DNA of 64,000 bases from JACPRL01 sp035573715 (GTDB lineage Bacteria > Acidobacteriota > Terriglobia > Acidiferrales > 2-02-FULL-67-57): assembly GCA_035573715.1 (NCBI GenBank), contig DATLZZ010000024.1, positions 62,001 through 126,000 on the forward strand, given 5' to 3'. Position 1 is the stretch's first letter. Each line of letters begins with the position of its first letter. The position numbers and the translations under genes are program-made. The notes beneath the pieces were generated by a model that was given only the letters and a program-made list of their open reading frames with translations, had not been told where the DNA came from and searched no databases. This document shows positions 9,732-18,939 of this stretch, piece after piece.

Positions 9732-12683
9732 CTACTTGTTCGGTGGCGGCCCTGAAGCAGCCACGGGAGCCAGCCCGAGAGCCTCGACCACAGCGTCGTG
9801 CAGCGCCGGCCGCAGCCCAAGGTGTTTGTTGTTGGTGTGCGTGGGATACACGCGGTTGGTCAGCAGGATGACGAACAGCTCTTTCTCCGGATCGATCCAA
9901 ATCGAGGTTCCGGTGAAGCCGGTGTGGCCGAAAGCGCGCGCGGAGAAGTAGCGCCCACTGGACGAGGGCTGCGAGACCGTGTCCCAGCCCAGCGCGCGGC
10001 TGGAGTCGGGCACGTCCTGTTTCGTGGTGAACAGCTCGATGGTGCCGCGGCGCAGCAGGCGCCGGTGGCCGTAGCTGCCGCCGTTGAGCAGCATCTGGCA
10101 GAAGAGGGCGAGGTCGCCCGCGGTGGAAAACAGCCCGGCGTGCGGCGCGATGCCCTGCATCGCCCAGGCGTTGCCGTCGTGGACTTCGCCGTGAATCACC
10201 CCGCGGCGCCCCTCGTTGTTCTCTTCCGTGGGCGCAATGCGCTCGCGCCAGCCGCGGGGAGGATTGTACAGCGTATGGCTCATCCCCAGCGGCTGAAAGA
10301 GATTGTCACGCAGAAAGTCATCGAGCCGTCGCCCGCTCAGCCGCTCCAGCACTTCGCCCAGCGTGATGATGCCCATGTCGCTGTAGCGGCTGCGCACGCC
10401 GGGCGCCGACTCCAAGCCCAGCGCCAGCGTGCGCTCGATTACCTCGCGCCGGCTGTGCACCGTTTCAAACAGCGCCGCCCGCGCCGGCAGTCCGCTCGAA
10501 TGCGTCAGCAGTTGGCGCACGGTGACGAGTTTTTTCGTGTCGGCGTCGGGACCGCGGCCGAACTCGGGCACGTAGCGCACCACCGGAGCGTCGAGCGAAA
10601 GGCGCCCGCGTTCGACCAGCATCATTGTCGCCGTGGTCGTGCCGACAACTTTGGTGAGCGAGGCGAGGTCGTAGAGCGTGTCCACGGTGACGGGCGGCGA
10701 GTCGGCGTCGTAGGTGAGCCGTCCGAAGGGATGCAGCGCCACCAGGCGGCCTTTGTGGCCAACGGCGAGCACGCCGCCGGGAAAAACGTGGTCGGCCACG
10801 GCATTGTCGAGCAGCGCGAAGACCGGTTGAAAGCGTTTCTCATCGTCGAGCGTCGGCGTCGCCAGCTCCATCGGCGTCGCCGGGCGAGCCAGCCCGGCGC
10901 CGCGCGTCGCCACGCCGGGAATCGTGACCGGCAGCCGGCCGGAGATTTCCGTCTGGCCGAAGAGCGCGCGGATGGCGGTGCGCTCGGTGATTTCCGCCGT
11001 GCTCAGCGTGAGCAGGACGGTCTTGGCTTGCGGGAAGCGCTCCGGCAGATACGGGCTGCCGAGCACGACAAGCGCCGTAGGTTTGTCGGTCGCGAGAGCT
11101 TTTTCAACTAAGGCCGCCAGGTTGGCCGGCAGAGCCACGTTGCCCTTGCGGTCGGCGACCCGAACAAACACGGCCGCCAGACACCAGTCGTAGAGCGACG
11201 CCGAGGGCAGCGCCACCGACTCCGGCCTGAAGTAGTAGCGGTCGGCGCGCGCCACCAGCAGCGAATCCACGCGCGGCCGCAGTTCTTCTTCCAGCACCCG
11301 GCCGGGAAAACTATCGGCATCGGCGGAGACCACCAGCAGAAAACCGCGCTGGGGACGCGTGGAATCGATGGGGAGAAGGTTGGCGTCGTCCCGCAGCAGC
11401 ACAACGCCGCGGTCGGCCATCTCCTGCGCGGCGGCCAGCGAGGACGGCTGCGCCAGCAGCGCGTCGAGCAGGTTCGGGTCCACCAGCGCCTGGCGGTGCA
11501 AGCCCAGCGCGGCCTTGGCGCGCAAGAGGCGCTCGACCGAGCGGTTAATGCGCTCGGCCGACAGCCGGCCGGACTCGGCGGCGCGTCGCAGCGCATCGAG
11601 CTGCACTTCCGGCGTTGTGCTGGTCGTCAGCAGGACATCGGCGCCAGCTTCGAAGGCGCGCACCGCGGCCTCGCCCGGCCACTCCAGCGCCGTGATGGCG
11701 CTCATGTTCATGTCGTCGGTGATGACCAGGCCGCGATAGCCGAGCTCGTCGCGCAGCAGCTTCGTGGTGATGGCCACCGAGAAGGTCGCCGGCCGGCCGG
11801 TCTCGGGCTCGAGCGCCGGCGCGGCCATGTGCTCGGTCATGATGGAGCTGACGCCGGCGGCAATCGCAGCCCGGAACGGAACCAGCTCGACGCTTTCGAA
11901 GCGGGCGCGGTCGGCCGTAACGGTGGTCAGCTCAATGTGCGGGTCGAGCGCGCTGTCCCCCAGACCGGGGAAATGCTTGGCGGTGCAGAGCGCGCCGCCT
12001 TCTTCGCAGCCGCGCACGAACGCAGCGACAAACCGCGCCACCTCGGCCGGGTCTTCGCCGAAGGAACGAATGTTGATGATGGGGTTGGCGGGGTTGTTGT
12101 TGACATCGGCCACCGGCGCCAGCAGCCAGTGGACGCCCAGGGCGCGCGCCTCCTGCGCCGCGATGCGGCCCATGCGATAGGCATAGTCAGGATTGCCGGT
12201 GGCGCCCAGCGTCATGTTGTGCGGAAAGCCGGTTGTCTCGCGCACACGGAAGGCAGCGCCGCGCTCGAAGTCGGCGGCGATCAGCAGCGGAACGCGCGCG
12301 GCCTGCTGGAGGCGGTTGGTGAGGTGAGCGAGGTCGTAAGGCTCGCTGCGCTCGAAGCCGGTCGGGCGCGCAGGCTGCGTGGCCACCAGCAGCCCGCCGA
12401 GGTGCAGCTCGCGCACCTGGCGGACCAGGCGGAGATACTCTTCGCTGGAGGTGTTGCGGAAGTCGGCGAAGTAGGAAACCACCAGGAGCTGGCCAAGCTT
12501 TTCCTCCTGCGTCATCCGCTCCAGCGTGCGCTTCACCCAGCGCTCGGCCGAGCGGGACAGCTTGCGCTCCGAGGCCGGTTGCGGCGGCGCGGGCCTGGCG
12601 TCTTCCGCGGGCGCGCGCACGGGCAGCGCCAGCAGCGACAGTGCGAGAACCAGCAGCAGGCAGGAGCGGGCGGAGGGTTTCAC
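9732..12683 (-). CDS. Fusion of NagZ-like GH3 beta-N-acetylglucosaminidase and AmiE/beta-lactamase-like serine hydrolase
   Basis: An exported two-enzyme protein. After a signal peptide comes a GH3 domain with the NagZ motif KHFPGLGD, the catalytic DxH dyad (LDPH) and the nucleophile in VITDDMNMSAI. A GH3 C-terminal-like domain follows (to about residue 600). The last 360 residues are a serine-hydrolase (class C beta-lactamase/PBP-like) domain with SLTK (S687 and K690 counted from the TTG at 12719), a YSD motif and HTGFTG. In Bacillus, NagZ, AmiE and NamZ are separate neighbours that cut muropeptides; here two are fused and NamZ is divergent. The GTG at 12683 is preferred to the TTG at 12719 because it gives a normal signal peptide, though the AAAGGAG lies 17 bases away. 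The amidase role is inferred from gene order. Confidence 0.9.
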   Translation of the reverse strand: MKPSARSCLLLVLALSLLALPVRAPAEDARPAPPQPASERKLSRSAERWVKRTLERMTQEEKLGQLLVVSYFADFRNTSSEEYLRLVRQVRELHLGGLLVATQPARPTGFERSEPYDLAHLTNRLQQAARVPLLIAADFERGAAFRVRETTGFPHNMTLGATGNPDYAYRMGRIAAQEARALGVHWLLAPVADVNNNPANPIINIRSFGEDPAEVARFVAAFVRGCEEGGALCTAKHFPGLGDSALDPHIELTTVTADRARFESVELVPFRAAIAAGVSSIMTEHMAAPALEPETGRPATFSVAITTKLLRDELGYRGLVITDDMNMSAITALEWPGEAAVRAFEAGADVLLTTSTTPEVQLDALRRAAESGRLSAERINRSVERLLRAKAALGLHRQALVDPNLLDALLAQPSSLAAAQEMADRGVVLLRDDANLLPIDSTRPQRGFLLVVSADADSFPGRVLEEELRPRVDSLLVARADRYYFRPESVALPSASLYDWCLAAVFVRVADRKGNVALPANLAALVEKALATDKPTALVVLGSPYLPERFPQAKTVLLTLSTAEITERTAIRALFGQTEISGRLPVTIPGVATRGAGLARPATPMELATPTLDDEKRFQPVFALLDNAVADHVFPGGVLAVGHKGRLVALHPFGRLTYDADSPPVTVDTLYDLASLTKVVGTTTATMMLVERGRLSLDAPVVRYVPEFGRGPDADTKKLVTVRQLLTHSSGLPARAALFETVHSRREVIERTLALGLESAPGVRSRYSDMGIITLGEVLERLSGRRLDDFLRDNLFQPLGMSHTLYNPPRGWRERIAPTEENNEGRRGVIHGEVHDGNAWAMQGIAPHAGLFSTAGDLALFCQMLLNGGSYGHRRLLRRGTIELFTTKQDVPDSSRALGWDTVSQPSSSGRYFSARAFGHTGFTGTSIWIDPEKELFVILLTNRVYPTHTNNKHLGLRPALHDAVVEALGLAPVAASGPPPNK

Positions 12684-12746
12684 TGCGGCGGGCGCGTGGG
12701 CTCCTTTAGTGCATCTCAACAGTTGACCCGCGAGGGCCAGCTTGGT

Positions 12747-12755
12747 TTTATAGCA
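12747..12755 (-). promoter_or_regulatory. Extended -10 promoter of the NagZ-fusion/symporter/murQ operon
   Basis: On the minus strand TGC is followed directly by TATAAA, about 64 bases before the GTG start. No convincing -35. On the plus strand the same region carries TTGACC (12723-12728) that could serve the divergent namZ gene, with a weak -10 around 12746-12753. Confidence 0.5.
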
Positions 12756-12775
12756 CAGGGAGGGGCTTTCTCACA

Positions 12776-13993
12776 GTGAGGCAGCGATGGATTCGCGGCA
12801 GGGTGGTCGTGGCGGCACTCGCTGTGCTCGCTTGCTTCGACGCTGGCGCGCAGGCGCCAGCCACCCGGGTGCGTGTCGGGATTGAGGTGCTGGAAGAGCA
12901 GGGCTTCGCACCGCTGCGCGGCAAGCGCGTCGGGCTGATTACCAATCAAACCGGGCGCACCCGCGACGGGCGGCGCACCGTGGATGTGTTGGCGAAGGCC
13001 GAAGGCGTCAAGCTGGCGGCGATGTTCTCGCCCGAGCACGGCTGGGAAGGCAAGGTCAGCGAAGGCGGCGTGGGCGATGTAAGGGATTCCGTCACCGGGC
13101 TGCGGGTCCACAGTCTCTATGGCAAGACGCGGCGGCCGACCGAGGAAATGCTCAAGGAAATCGATGTGCTCGTCTTCGACATCCAGGACGCGGGCGTTCG
13201 CTACTACACCTACGAAACCACGATGTTCTACGCGATGGAGGAAGCTGCTAAGCGCGGGATCGAGTTCGGGGTGCTGGACCGCCCCAACCCGCTCGGCGGC
13301 GTCGGCGTCAACGGGCCGATGCTGGATGCCGACCGGCTGAGCTTTGAAGGCTACTTCCCGCTGCCGCTGCGCCACGGGATGACAATGGGCGAGCTGGCGC
13401 AGCTCTTCAACGCCGAGAAGAAAATCGGCGCCAAGCTGACCGTCATCCCAATGAGAAGTTGGCGGCGCGAGATGTGGTTCGACGACACCGGGCTTGAGTG
13501 GGTGAACCCGTCGCCCAACCTGCGCAGCCTCCTCGGCAACACGCTTTATCCGGCGGTGGAGCTGCTGCGCGCCGGCGGCGTATCGGTCGGCCGCGGCACG
13601 CCGGCGCCGTTCGAGCTCCTGGGCGCGCCGTGGCTGGACGCCGACATGGTGGCGGCCTACCTCGAGTCGCGCCACATCCCGGGCGTGCGCTTCCACGCCA
13701 CAAAGTTCATACCAACCGAAGATGTGCAGGCCAAGGAACTGTGCCGCGGCGTGCGTCTGGAGGTGACCGACCGCAAGGCGCTCGACGTCGGGCGGCTGGG
13801 CCTCGAACTACTCAGCGCATTGTGGAAGTTCCACCGCGAGCAGTTTCAGCTCGACAAGTGCATCCGCCTGCTGGGCTCGAAGAAAACTCTCGAGCGCCTG
13901 AAGGCCGGCGACGACCCGGCGGAAATCGCCGAGGAGTGGGAAGACTTGGATTCGTTCAGAGCCCTGCGCGCGAAGTACCTGCTTTACGACTGA
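12776..13993 (+). CDS. namZ: Exo-beta-N-acetylmuramidase NamZ (DUF1343, GH171)
   Basis: 405 residues with an N-terminal signal peptide. The body matches DUF1343, the family of Bacillus NamZ (YbbC), which removes MurNAc from non-reducing ends of glycan strands. Recognisable blocks are GLITNQTGRTRDG, MFSPEHGWEGK, VFDIQDAGVRYYTY, DRPNPLGG and WVNPSPNLRS. GTG start with an upstream GGGAGGGG. It is divergent from the NagZ fusion across a 92-base gap, so both exo-enzymes probably share control. Its 3' end overlaps the convergent permease gene by 10 bases. Confidence 0.92.
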   Translation: MRQRWIRGRVVVAALAVLACFDAGAQAPATRVRVGIEVLEEQGFAPLRGKRVGLITNQTGRTRDGRRTVDVLAKAEGVKLAAMFSPEHGWEGKVSEGGVGDVRDSVTGLRVHSLYGKTRRPTEEMLKEIDVLVFDIQDAGVRYYTYETTMFYAMEEAAKRGIEFGVLDRPNPLGGVGVNGPMLDADRLSFEGYFPLPLRHGMTMGELAQLFNAEKKIGAKLTVIPMRSWRREMWFDDTGLEWVNPSPNLRSLLGNTLYPAVELLRAGGVSVGRGTPAPFELLGAPWLDADMVAAYLESRHIPGVRFHATKFIPTEDVQAKELCRGVRLEVTDRKALDVGRLGLELLSALWKFHREQFQLDKCIRLLGSKKTLERLKAGDDPAEIAEEWEDLDSFRALRAKYLLYD

Positions 13994-15357
13994 GCTTGCC
14001 GGCGCTTCCAGAACCAGTAGAAGGGCAGGCCGGCGGCGAGGAACACCAGCCCGAGACCAGCCTCCTTAGGGCTGCTGATGAGCGTGTTGAGGCAAATGAT
14101 CGTGGCCATCACCACGAAGGCGCCGGGAATCCAGGGATAGCCGAGCGTCTTGTAGGGCCGCGGCAGGTCGGGCTCTTTCTTGCGCAGCACGAACACCGCC
14201 GCAGTCGCCATCGTATAAAAAATCCAAAGCCCAAAGAGGGTGTAGGTGTAGAGCCGCTGGAAGGCAGCCTTGGACCCGCCGAAAATGAGCACCAGCACGC
14301 AGGCGAAGGCGCACTGGAGCAGCAGCGCTTTGGCGGGGCTGCGATGCACGGGGTGGACGTCGGCGACGTGGGTGAAGAAGAGCTTGTCGCGCGCCATGGC
14401 GTAGGCCACGCGCGCCCCGCTCAGGATGGCCGAGTTGAGGGTGGCGAAAGTGGAAATCAGCGCCCCCACGGTGATGGCGGCGCCGCCCCAGCCACCGAGA
14501 AACTTCAGCGCGGCGTCCTGGGCCACGCGCTCGGAGCCTTTCACTGATTCGAGCGGCAGAATGTAGAAGTAGACCGCGTTGGCGAGCAGGTAAACCGCGG
14601 CCACGCCCAGCATGCCGAAGATGAGCGAGCGGGGAATGTTGCGCTGCGGGTCTTTGATCTCGCTTCCCACCATGGTCAGGTTATTCCAGCCGTCGTAGGC
14701 CCAGAACGCCGAAAGCAGCGCCACGCCGAAGGCGCCAAGCGTGGCCGAGGCTTTGGGGGCGGCGAAGAACGGCGTGAAGTTCGACCAACTGCCGTTGCCA
14801 ATGGCGAAGCCCAGCACTACCAGCCCAAGGATGACGACGACTTTGAGAATCGTGAACACCGTCTGCACGGCGCCGCCGACGATGATGCCGAGGTAGTTGA
14901 CGACCGTCAGGCCGATGATGGCGGCCAGCGAAACCAGTTGGGCGCCGTTGAGCGTCCAGCTGCCGAGCTCGACCGCCGGCTGCGAGAGCGTGCCGAAGAA
15001 GAAGCCGAGAAAAACCGCGAACGCCGTGGCGATGCTGGCCACCGAGCCCGTCTTGCCGATGACGAACTGCTCCCAGCCGTAGAGGAAGCCCCAGAGCGGG
15101 CCGTAGGCGCGGCGGAGGAAGACGTACTCGCCGCCGGCCTGCGGCATCGCCGCGCCCAGCTCGGCGTAGCTGAGCGCACCGGCGAGCGACAGCAGGCCGC
15201 CCACAATCCAGACCGCGAAGACCAGCCCGACGGAATCCACTTCGCGGGCGATGTCGGAGGGCACGAGAAAAATTCCAGTGCCGATGACGCTGCCGACGAC
15301 GATCGCCGCCGAGGCCAGCAGCCCGAGGCCGCGGATGAGCTCGGGTTGTTGCTTCAT
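13984..15357 (-). CDS. APC-family amino acid permease
   Basis: 457 residues, 12 hydrophobic segments, with the APC N-terminal signature VVGSVIGTGIFLVPSDIA and QAGGEYVFLRRAYG typical of the amino-acid transporter/LAT-like group. The start is the ATG that overlaps the stop of the upstream symporter (ATGA). Sitting in the muropeptide block, it may take up amino acids released from stem peptides. That role is inference from position. Confidence 0.88.
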   Translation of the reverse strand: MKQQPELIRGLGLLASAAIVVGSVIGTGIFLVPSDIAREVDSVGLVFAVWIVGGLLSLAGALSYAELGAAMPQAGGEYVFLRRAYGPLWGFLYGWEQFVIGKTGSVASIATAFAVFLGFFFGTLSQPAVELGSWTLNGAQLVSLAAIIGLTVVNYLGIIVGGAVQTVFTILKVVVILGLVVLGFAIGNGSWSNFTPFFAAPKASATLGAFGVALLSAFWAYDGWNNLTMVGSEIKDPQRNIPRSLIFGMLGVAAVYLLANAVYFYILPLESVKGSERVAQDAALKFLGGWGGAAITVGALISTFATLNSAILSGARVAYAMARDKLFFTHVADVHPVHRSPAKALLLQCAFACVLVLIFGGSKAAFQRLYTYTLFGLWIFYTMATAAVFVLRKKEPDLPRPYKTLGYPWIPGAFVVMATIICLNTLISSPKEAGLGLVFLAAGLPFYWFWKRRQAQS

Positions 15358-16835
15358 CGCTTGGGCTCCGCCGGCACGGTGAACAGACTGGCCAGGTATC
15401 CAACCGCGAGTGTTACCAGAGTGCCGAGCAGCACGTACCACGTCCAGGCCAGCGCGGTGCCAAAGACGAGGTAGAGCATCGCCGCCAGGCCGGCGCTCAT
15501 TCCGAGGGCGGCGCCGCTCGGTGTGGCGCGCGGCACGAGCCGCCCGAGCAGGAAAAGTCCCAGCAGCGCACCGTAGGTGATGGAGGCGATGGTGAGGCCG
15601 GCTTCGAGCACCGGTCCCCAGGCGCGCGCCAGCATGGCGAGGAAAATCAAGATCAGCCCCCAGACCACTGTAATCCAGCGCGAGCGGCGCAGCAGCGCGG
15701 CTTCGTCGGCGCTGCGCCCCAGCAGCGGCTGGTAAAAGTCAACTACAGTGGATGCGGCCAGCGAGTTGAGCGTTGCGCTGGAGGTAGACATCGCCGCCGC
15801 CAGCACGCCGGCCACCAGCAGGCCGCTCAAGCCGGTGGGCAACTGCTCGACGATGTAAAGCGGAAAGATGCGGTCGGGATGCTCGAGCGCAAACGCCGGC
15901 ACCGGCCGCTGCTGGAGCGGGTAGTAAGCGTAGAGCAGCACGCCGATAAGCAGGAAGATCACAAATTGCGCAAAAACGATGAAGCCGCTGGCAATCAGCG
16001 CCCGCTGGCTGGAGCGCAAGTTGGGCGCGGCCAGCAGGCGCTGCACCATCAACTGGTCGGTGCCGTGGCTGGCGAGGGTGAGGAAAGTCCCGCCCAGGAT
16101 GCCCGACCAGAAGGTGTAGGTGGTGGTGAGCGAGAAGGCGAAATCAAAAACTGAGAGTTTATCACCAAGCTGCGCGGTGACCGTGCCCCAGCCGCCCGGG
16201 ATTTGACTCCGCAAGAAGAACAGCGCCGCCAGCCCGCCGCCAACGTAAATGAAAAACTGAACCACGTCGGTCCAGATGACGGCTTTCATCCCGCCCAGGT
16301 AGGTGTAGAGAAAGGTGAGCAGCATCACCACGACGACGGCGGTGAGCTCGGCAAACGACAGCGTCTCGCCGGTGAGAAGCTGGAAGACGCGCGGCAGCAG
16401 CAGTTGCACCACGATGGCGATGGCCCAGATGCGCACCCCGTCGGCCAGGGCGCGCGTGACGAGAAAAAGTCCCGCGGCCAGCCGCCGCGTGGCCCCGCCG
16501 AAGCGCCGCTCGATGTACTGATAGGCGGTGTAGAGCTGCCCGGAGAAATACTGCGGCAGCAGCAGAAAACTGATGATGAACCGCGCCAGGATGTAGCCCA
16601 GCACGAGCTGCAGAAACGCCAGGTTGCCTTTGAAGGCCAGCGCCGGCGTGCCGATGATGGTCAGCGTCGAGGTTTCGGTGGCGACAATCGAAAGCGAAAT
16701 CGCCCACCAGGGCGTCGCGCCCCCGCCGAGAAAATAATCCTGCAGCCCCCGCTGGCGGCGAAACCAGGCGCCCAGCGCGGTGACGCCGGCGAGATAAGCG
16801 ACGACGATTCCCAGGTCGAGCCAGCCGAAGCCCAA
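15354..16835 (-). CDS. Second sodium:solute symporter
   Basis: 493 residues, SSS family, about 13 transmembrane segments; N-terminal DYFLGGGATPWWAISLSIVATETS and later FLTLASHGTDQLMVQR. TTG start with GGAG six bases upstream. Translationally coupled to the amino acid permease. Likely substrates are GlcNAc, MurNAc or other sugars or amino acids; proximity to the sugar kinase (divergent, 375 bases away) favours an amino sugar. This is separate from, and not close in sequence to, the symporter at 7989. Confidence 0.87.
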   Translation of the reverse strand: MGFGWLDLGIVVAYLAGVTALGAWFRRQRGLQDYFLGGGATPWWAISLSIVATETSTLTIIGTPALAFKGNLAFLQLVLGYILARFIISFLLLPQYFSGQLYTAYQYIERRFGGATRRLAAGLFLVTRALADGVRIWAIAIVVQLLLPRVFQLLTGETLSFAELTAVVVVMLLTFLYTYLGGMKAVIWTDVVQFFIYVGGGLAALFFLRSQIPGGWGTVTAQLGDKLSVFDFAFSLTTTYTFWSGILGGTFLTLASHGTDQLMVQRLLAAPNLRSSQRALIASGFIVFAQFVIFLLIGVLLYAYYPLQQRPVPAFALEHPDRIFPLYIVEQLPTGLSGLLVAGVLAAAMSTSSATLNSLAASTVVDFYQPLLGRSADEAALLRRSRWITVVWGLILIFLAMLARAWGPVLEAGLTIASITYGALLGLFLLGRLVPRATPSGAALGMSAGLAAMLYLVFGTALAWTWYVLLGTLVTLAVGYLASLFTVPAEPKR

Positions 16836-17076
16836 CGGCGTCTCCGCGCCTCCGGGCTCGGAGTCTAGATGATGAAGGGCACGGAGGCAAGGAAGCAGGG
16901 AGGCAAGGAGGCGGGCCCTCAGAGGCTAAAGCCCCAGGGTACTCGCCAATCTAATGGCAACCCTTAAGGGTCGCCCCGCCTTCCCAGGCGGGTCGGGCCT
17001 GTTAGGCCTGACATTCGCTGCTGCCTTTTCTACCCCCGCTTGAGCCGGTGAGGGCCGCTCAGGGAATGGCCCGAAA

Positions 17077-17103
17077 ATGCGTTCGAACGCGTTCTGAACG
17101 CAT
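17077..17103. promoter_or_regulatory. Dyad-symmetric operator candidate
   Basis: ATGCGTTC, 11 bases, then GAACGCAT: a perfect 8-base inverted repeat. Inside it are two overlapping palindromes, GCGTTCGAACGC (17079-17090) and GCGTTC-T-GAACGC (17089-17101), and another AACGCAT half-site follows at 17105-17111. It lies about 90 bases upstream of the kinase promoter and between the divergent transporter and kinase genes. The layout is what a dimeric repressor site for amino-sugar genes would look like; no regulator gene is visible nearby. Confidence 0.5.
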
Positions 17104-17192
17104 AACGCATCCGTCCCCCCCTTCCCCCAGCGGCCTCTTGTCCCGAGCCCGCCACGGCGGGCCGAAGGGTGCAACTGGGTCAAAAAACCGTG

Positions 17193-17201
17193 TGCTATGC
17201 T
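17193..17201 (+). promoter_or_regulatory. Extended -10 of the kinase gene, possibly leaderless
   Basis: TGC followed by TATGCT ends 9 bases before the ATG at 17211, so transcription should begin within a few bases of the start codon. There is no SD between them. This is the arrangement of a leaderless or near-leaderless mRNA. Confidence 0.5.
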
Positions 17202-17210
17202 ACCGGTAGA

Positions 17211-18152
17211 ATGGGGTTCGTGCTCGGCATCGACGGCGGCGGGACCAAGATTGACTGCGCGCTGGCTGATGAGGCCGGCGAGGTCCTGGCCCGCGCCACC
17301 GGCCCCGGCGCCAATCTGCGGCGCACGAGATCCGACGAGCTGCACCGCGCCCTGACTGCCTGCTTTGATTCCCTGCGAGCGGTTGCCGGCGTCGCAGAGC
17401 TTCGCCCGGAAGTCGTGTGCGCGGGTCTTGCTGGCGCCGCCGATCCCGCCGCGCAGGAAATGGCGCGGCAGGTTCTCGACAAATTGCTCCACCCGCGCAC
17501 GCTCTACGTCGTCGGCGACATGGAAATCGCGCTGGAAGCCGCAGTCGGCGATGGCCCGGGCGGGGTGCTCATCGCCGGCACCGGCTCGATTGCTTTCGGT
17601 CGCAACGCCGCGGGGAAGACCGCGCGCGCCGGCGGCGAAGGCGCGCGCCGCAACGCGGCAGGAGAGCTCACCGGCGACGCCGGCAGCGGCTTCGACATCG
17701 GCCGCCGCGCCCTCGAAGCCATTCGGGAAACTGAAACCATCCTCGCCGAAGCTGTGATGGCGGTTGCCGGCGTAGAAACCGCCGACGAGCTTCAATCGTG
17801 GCTGGTGCCCGAGCGGGCGCCTGAGCTGGCCTCGCTCGTTCCCCTGGTGACCCGCGCGGCGCGCCGCGGCGACCCGGTGGCGCGTGAGATTCTGGAGCAG
17901 GCAGGCATAGCGCTGGCCGGTTTGGCCGAGCGCGTCTTGCTCGAGCTCGCTGTGCTCTCGACGGACTTTCAGGTCTTCCTGACGGGCGGCGTCTTCACCG
18001 AAAGCCCCGAAGTGCTCACCGGCGTCCGCCGCGCCCTCCAGCGCGCCGCACCGCGCGCCACCGCCGTCCGGCTCGAAGTGCCGCCCGTGGATGGCGCCCT
18101 CCGGCTCGCTCAGCGCCTCTGGCTAACCGAACGCACCAGCCCAAGAGCCTAA
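17211..18152 (+). CDS. BadF/BcrA-type N-acetylglucosamine/N-acetylmuramic acid kinase (MurK-like)
   Basis: 313 residues of the BadF/BadG/BcrA ATPase fold. It has the N-terminal phosphate loop GIDGGGTKIDCALAD, a middle GDMEIALEAA adenosine/phosphate block, GVLIAGTGSIAFG, and GDAGSGFDIGRRAL. In Clostridium the related MurK phosphorylates MurNAc and GlcNAc at O-6, and the combination with murQ, NagZ-like and NamZ genes here fits that role. The ATG at 17211 is used because the conserved GIDGGG follows at once; the frame extends upstream to 17169 without homology. The next gene follows after four bases. Eukaryotic-type GlcNAc kinase activity is an alternative. Confidence 0.85.
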   Translation: MGFVLGIDGGGTKIDCALADEAGEVLARATGPGANLRRTRSDELHRALTACFDSLRAVAGVAELRPEVVCAGLAGAADPAAQEMARQVLDKLLHPRTLYVVGDMEIALEAAVGDGPGGVLIAGTGSIAFGRNAAGKTARAGGEGARRNAAGELTGDAGSGFDIGRRALEAIRETETILAEAVMAVAGVETADELQSWLVPERAPELASLVPLVTRAARRGDPVAREILEQAGIALAGLAERVLLELAVLSTDFQVFLTGGVFTESPEVLTGVRRALQRAAPRATAVRLEVPPVDGALRLAQRLWLTERTSPRA

Positions 18153-18156
18153 GACC

Positions 18157-18939
18157 ATGGACTCGCTGGAAGAACGCCTCGAGCGGGCGCGGCGCGGCAG
18201 CGCCGACGACGTCGCCCTGCTCGTTCACGACTCGGCTCTGGAAGTACTTGAAGCCTTGCTGCGCAATCCGTCGCTGTCCGAGAGCCACCTGCTGACGCTG
18301 CTGGCGCGGAAGAATCTTCCCGGCGAGCTGCTCGAGTCGCTGGCCAAAGACGACGAGCTCACCAAGAGCCAGCGCGTTAAGGCCGCCATCGTCCGTCACC
18401 CCAAGACCCCGCGGCTGACGGCCATGCGCCTGCTGAAATTCCTCTACCTCTTTGACCTCGTTGCCGTCACCCAGGAGCCCGCGGTTGCTGTCGAGATCAA
18501 GCGCTTGGCCGAAGAGCAAATCATCGCCCGCCTCCAGCAGGTGCCGCTGGGCCAGCGCATCACGCTGGCGCGCCGCAGCTCGGCCCGCGTGGCCGCGGCG
18601 CTGCTCGCTCTAGGCGACGAGCAGGTGATTCCCGCGGCGCTCGAGAATCCTCAGATGACCGAATCGGCGCTACTCGGCGTGCTGCGCCGCGACGAATTGC
18701 CGCCCGTCGTCGTGGAAGGCCTGGCCCGCCACCCCAAGTGGTCGCTGCGCTACGACCTCCGGCTCCAGCTCGTTCGCCATCCGCTCACTCCGCTGGCACT
18801 GGCGCTTTCGTTTCTCCCCGGTCTCAAACCGGAAGACCTGCTGCTCATCGCCACCGACCAGTCAATGTCTCCTACCATGCGGGAGTATGTGAAAGCAGAG
18901 GCGAAGCGCCGCCTTCGCCGAGGAATCGTTGACCATTGA
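18157..18939 (+). CDS. Helical-repeat protein of unknown function
   Basis: 260 residues, almost entirely predicted helix, with repeated units of about 30-35 residues (for example EVLEALLRNPSLSESHLLTL, then VAAALLALGDEQVIPAALEN) that resemble HEAT or leucine-rich-variant repeats. It has no signal peptide, membrane segment or catalytic motif. It starts four bases after the kinase stop, so the two are one operon. I recognise no family; similar proteins occur as conserved hypotheticals in acidobacteria. A protein-protein scaffold is the most that can be said. Confidence 0.75.
   Translation: MDSLEERLERARRGSADDVALLVHDSALEVLEALLRNPSLSESHLLTLLARKNLPGELLESLAKDDELTKSQRVKAAIVRHPKTPRLTAMRLLKFLYLFDLVAVTQEPAVAVEIKRLAEEQIIARLQQVPLGQRITLARRSSARVAAALLALGDEQVIPAALENPQMTESALLGVLRRDELPPVVVEGLARHPKWSLRYDLRLQLVRHPLTPLALALSFLPGLKPEDLLLIATDQSMSPTMREYVKAEAKRRLRRGIVDH

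Larger units (their letters stand above)
16836..17210. other. Divergent intergenic region with short palindromes
   Basis: 375 bases between the second symporter and the kinase. It holds a purine-rich stretch with near-direct repeats of GGAGGCAAGGA (16880-16915), a GGCTAAAGCCC element (16923-16933), a CCCGCC/GGCGGG hairpin (about 16974-16992), the operator candidate at 17077-17103, another CCCGCC/GGCGGG hairpin (about 17150-17163) and the kinase promoter. I see no supported gene here. Confidence 0.6.

Noticed and set aside
9732..12683. Beta-lactamase resistance gene
   Set aside because: The serine-hydrolase half is fused to a NagZ-like domain in a wall-salvage cluster, as for AmiE. Nothing points to drug resistance.
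16926..17795. 289-codon minus-strand frame across the symporter/kinase gap
   Set aside because: Antisense to the kinase gene and non-coding repeats; no domain.
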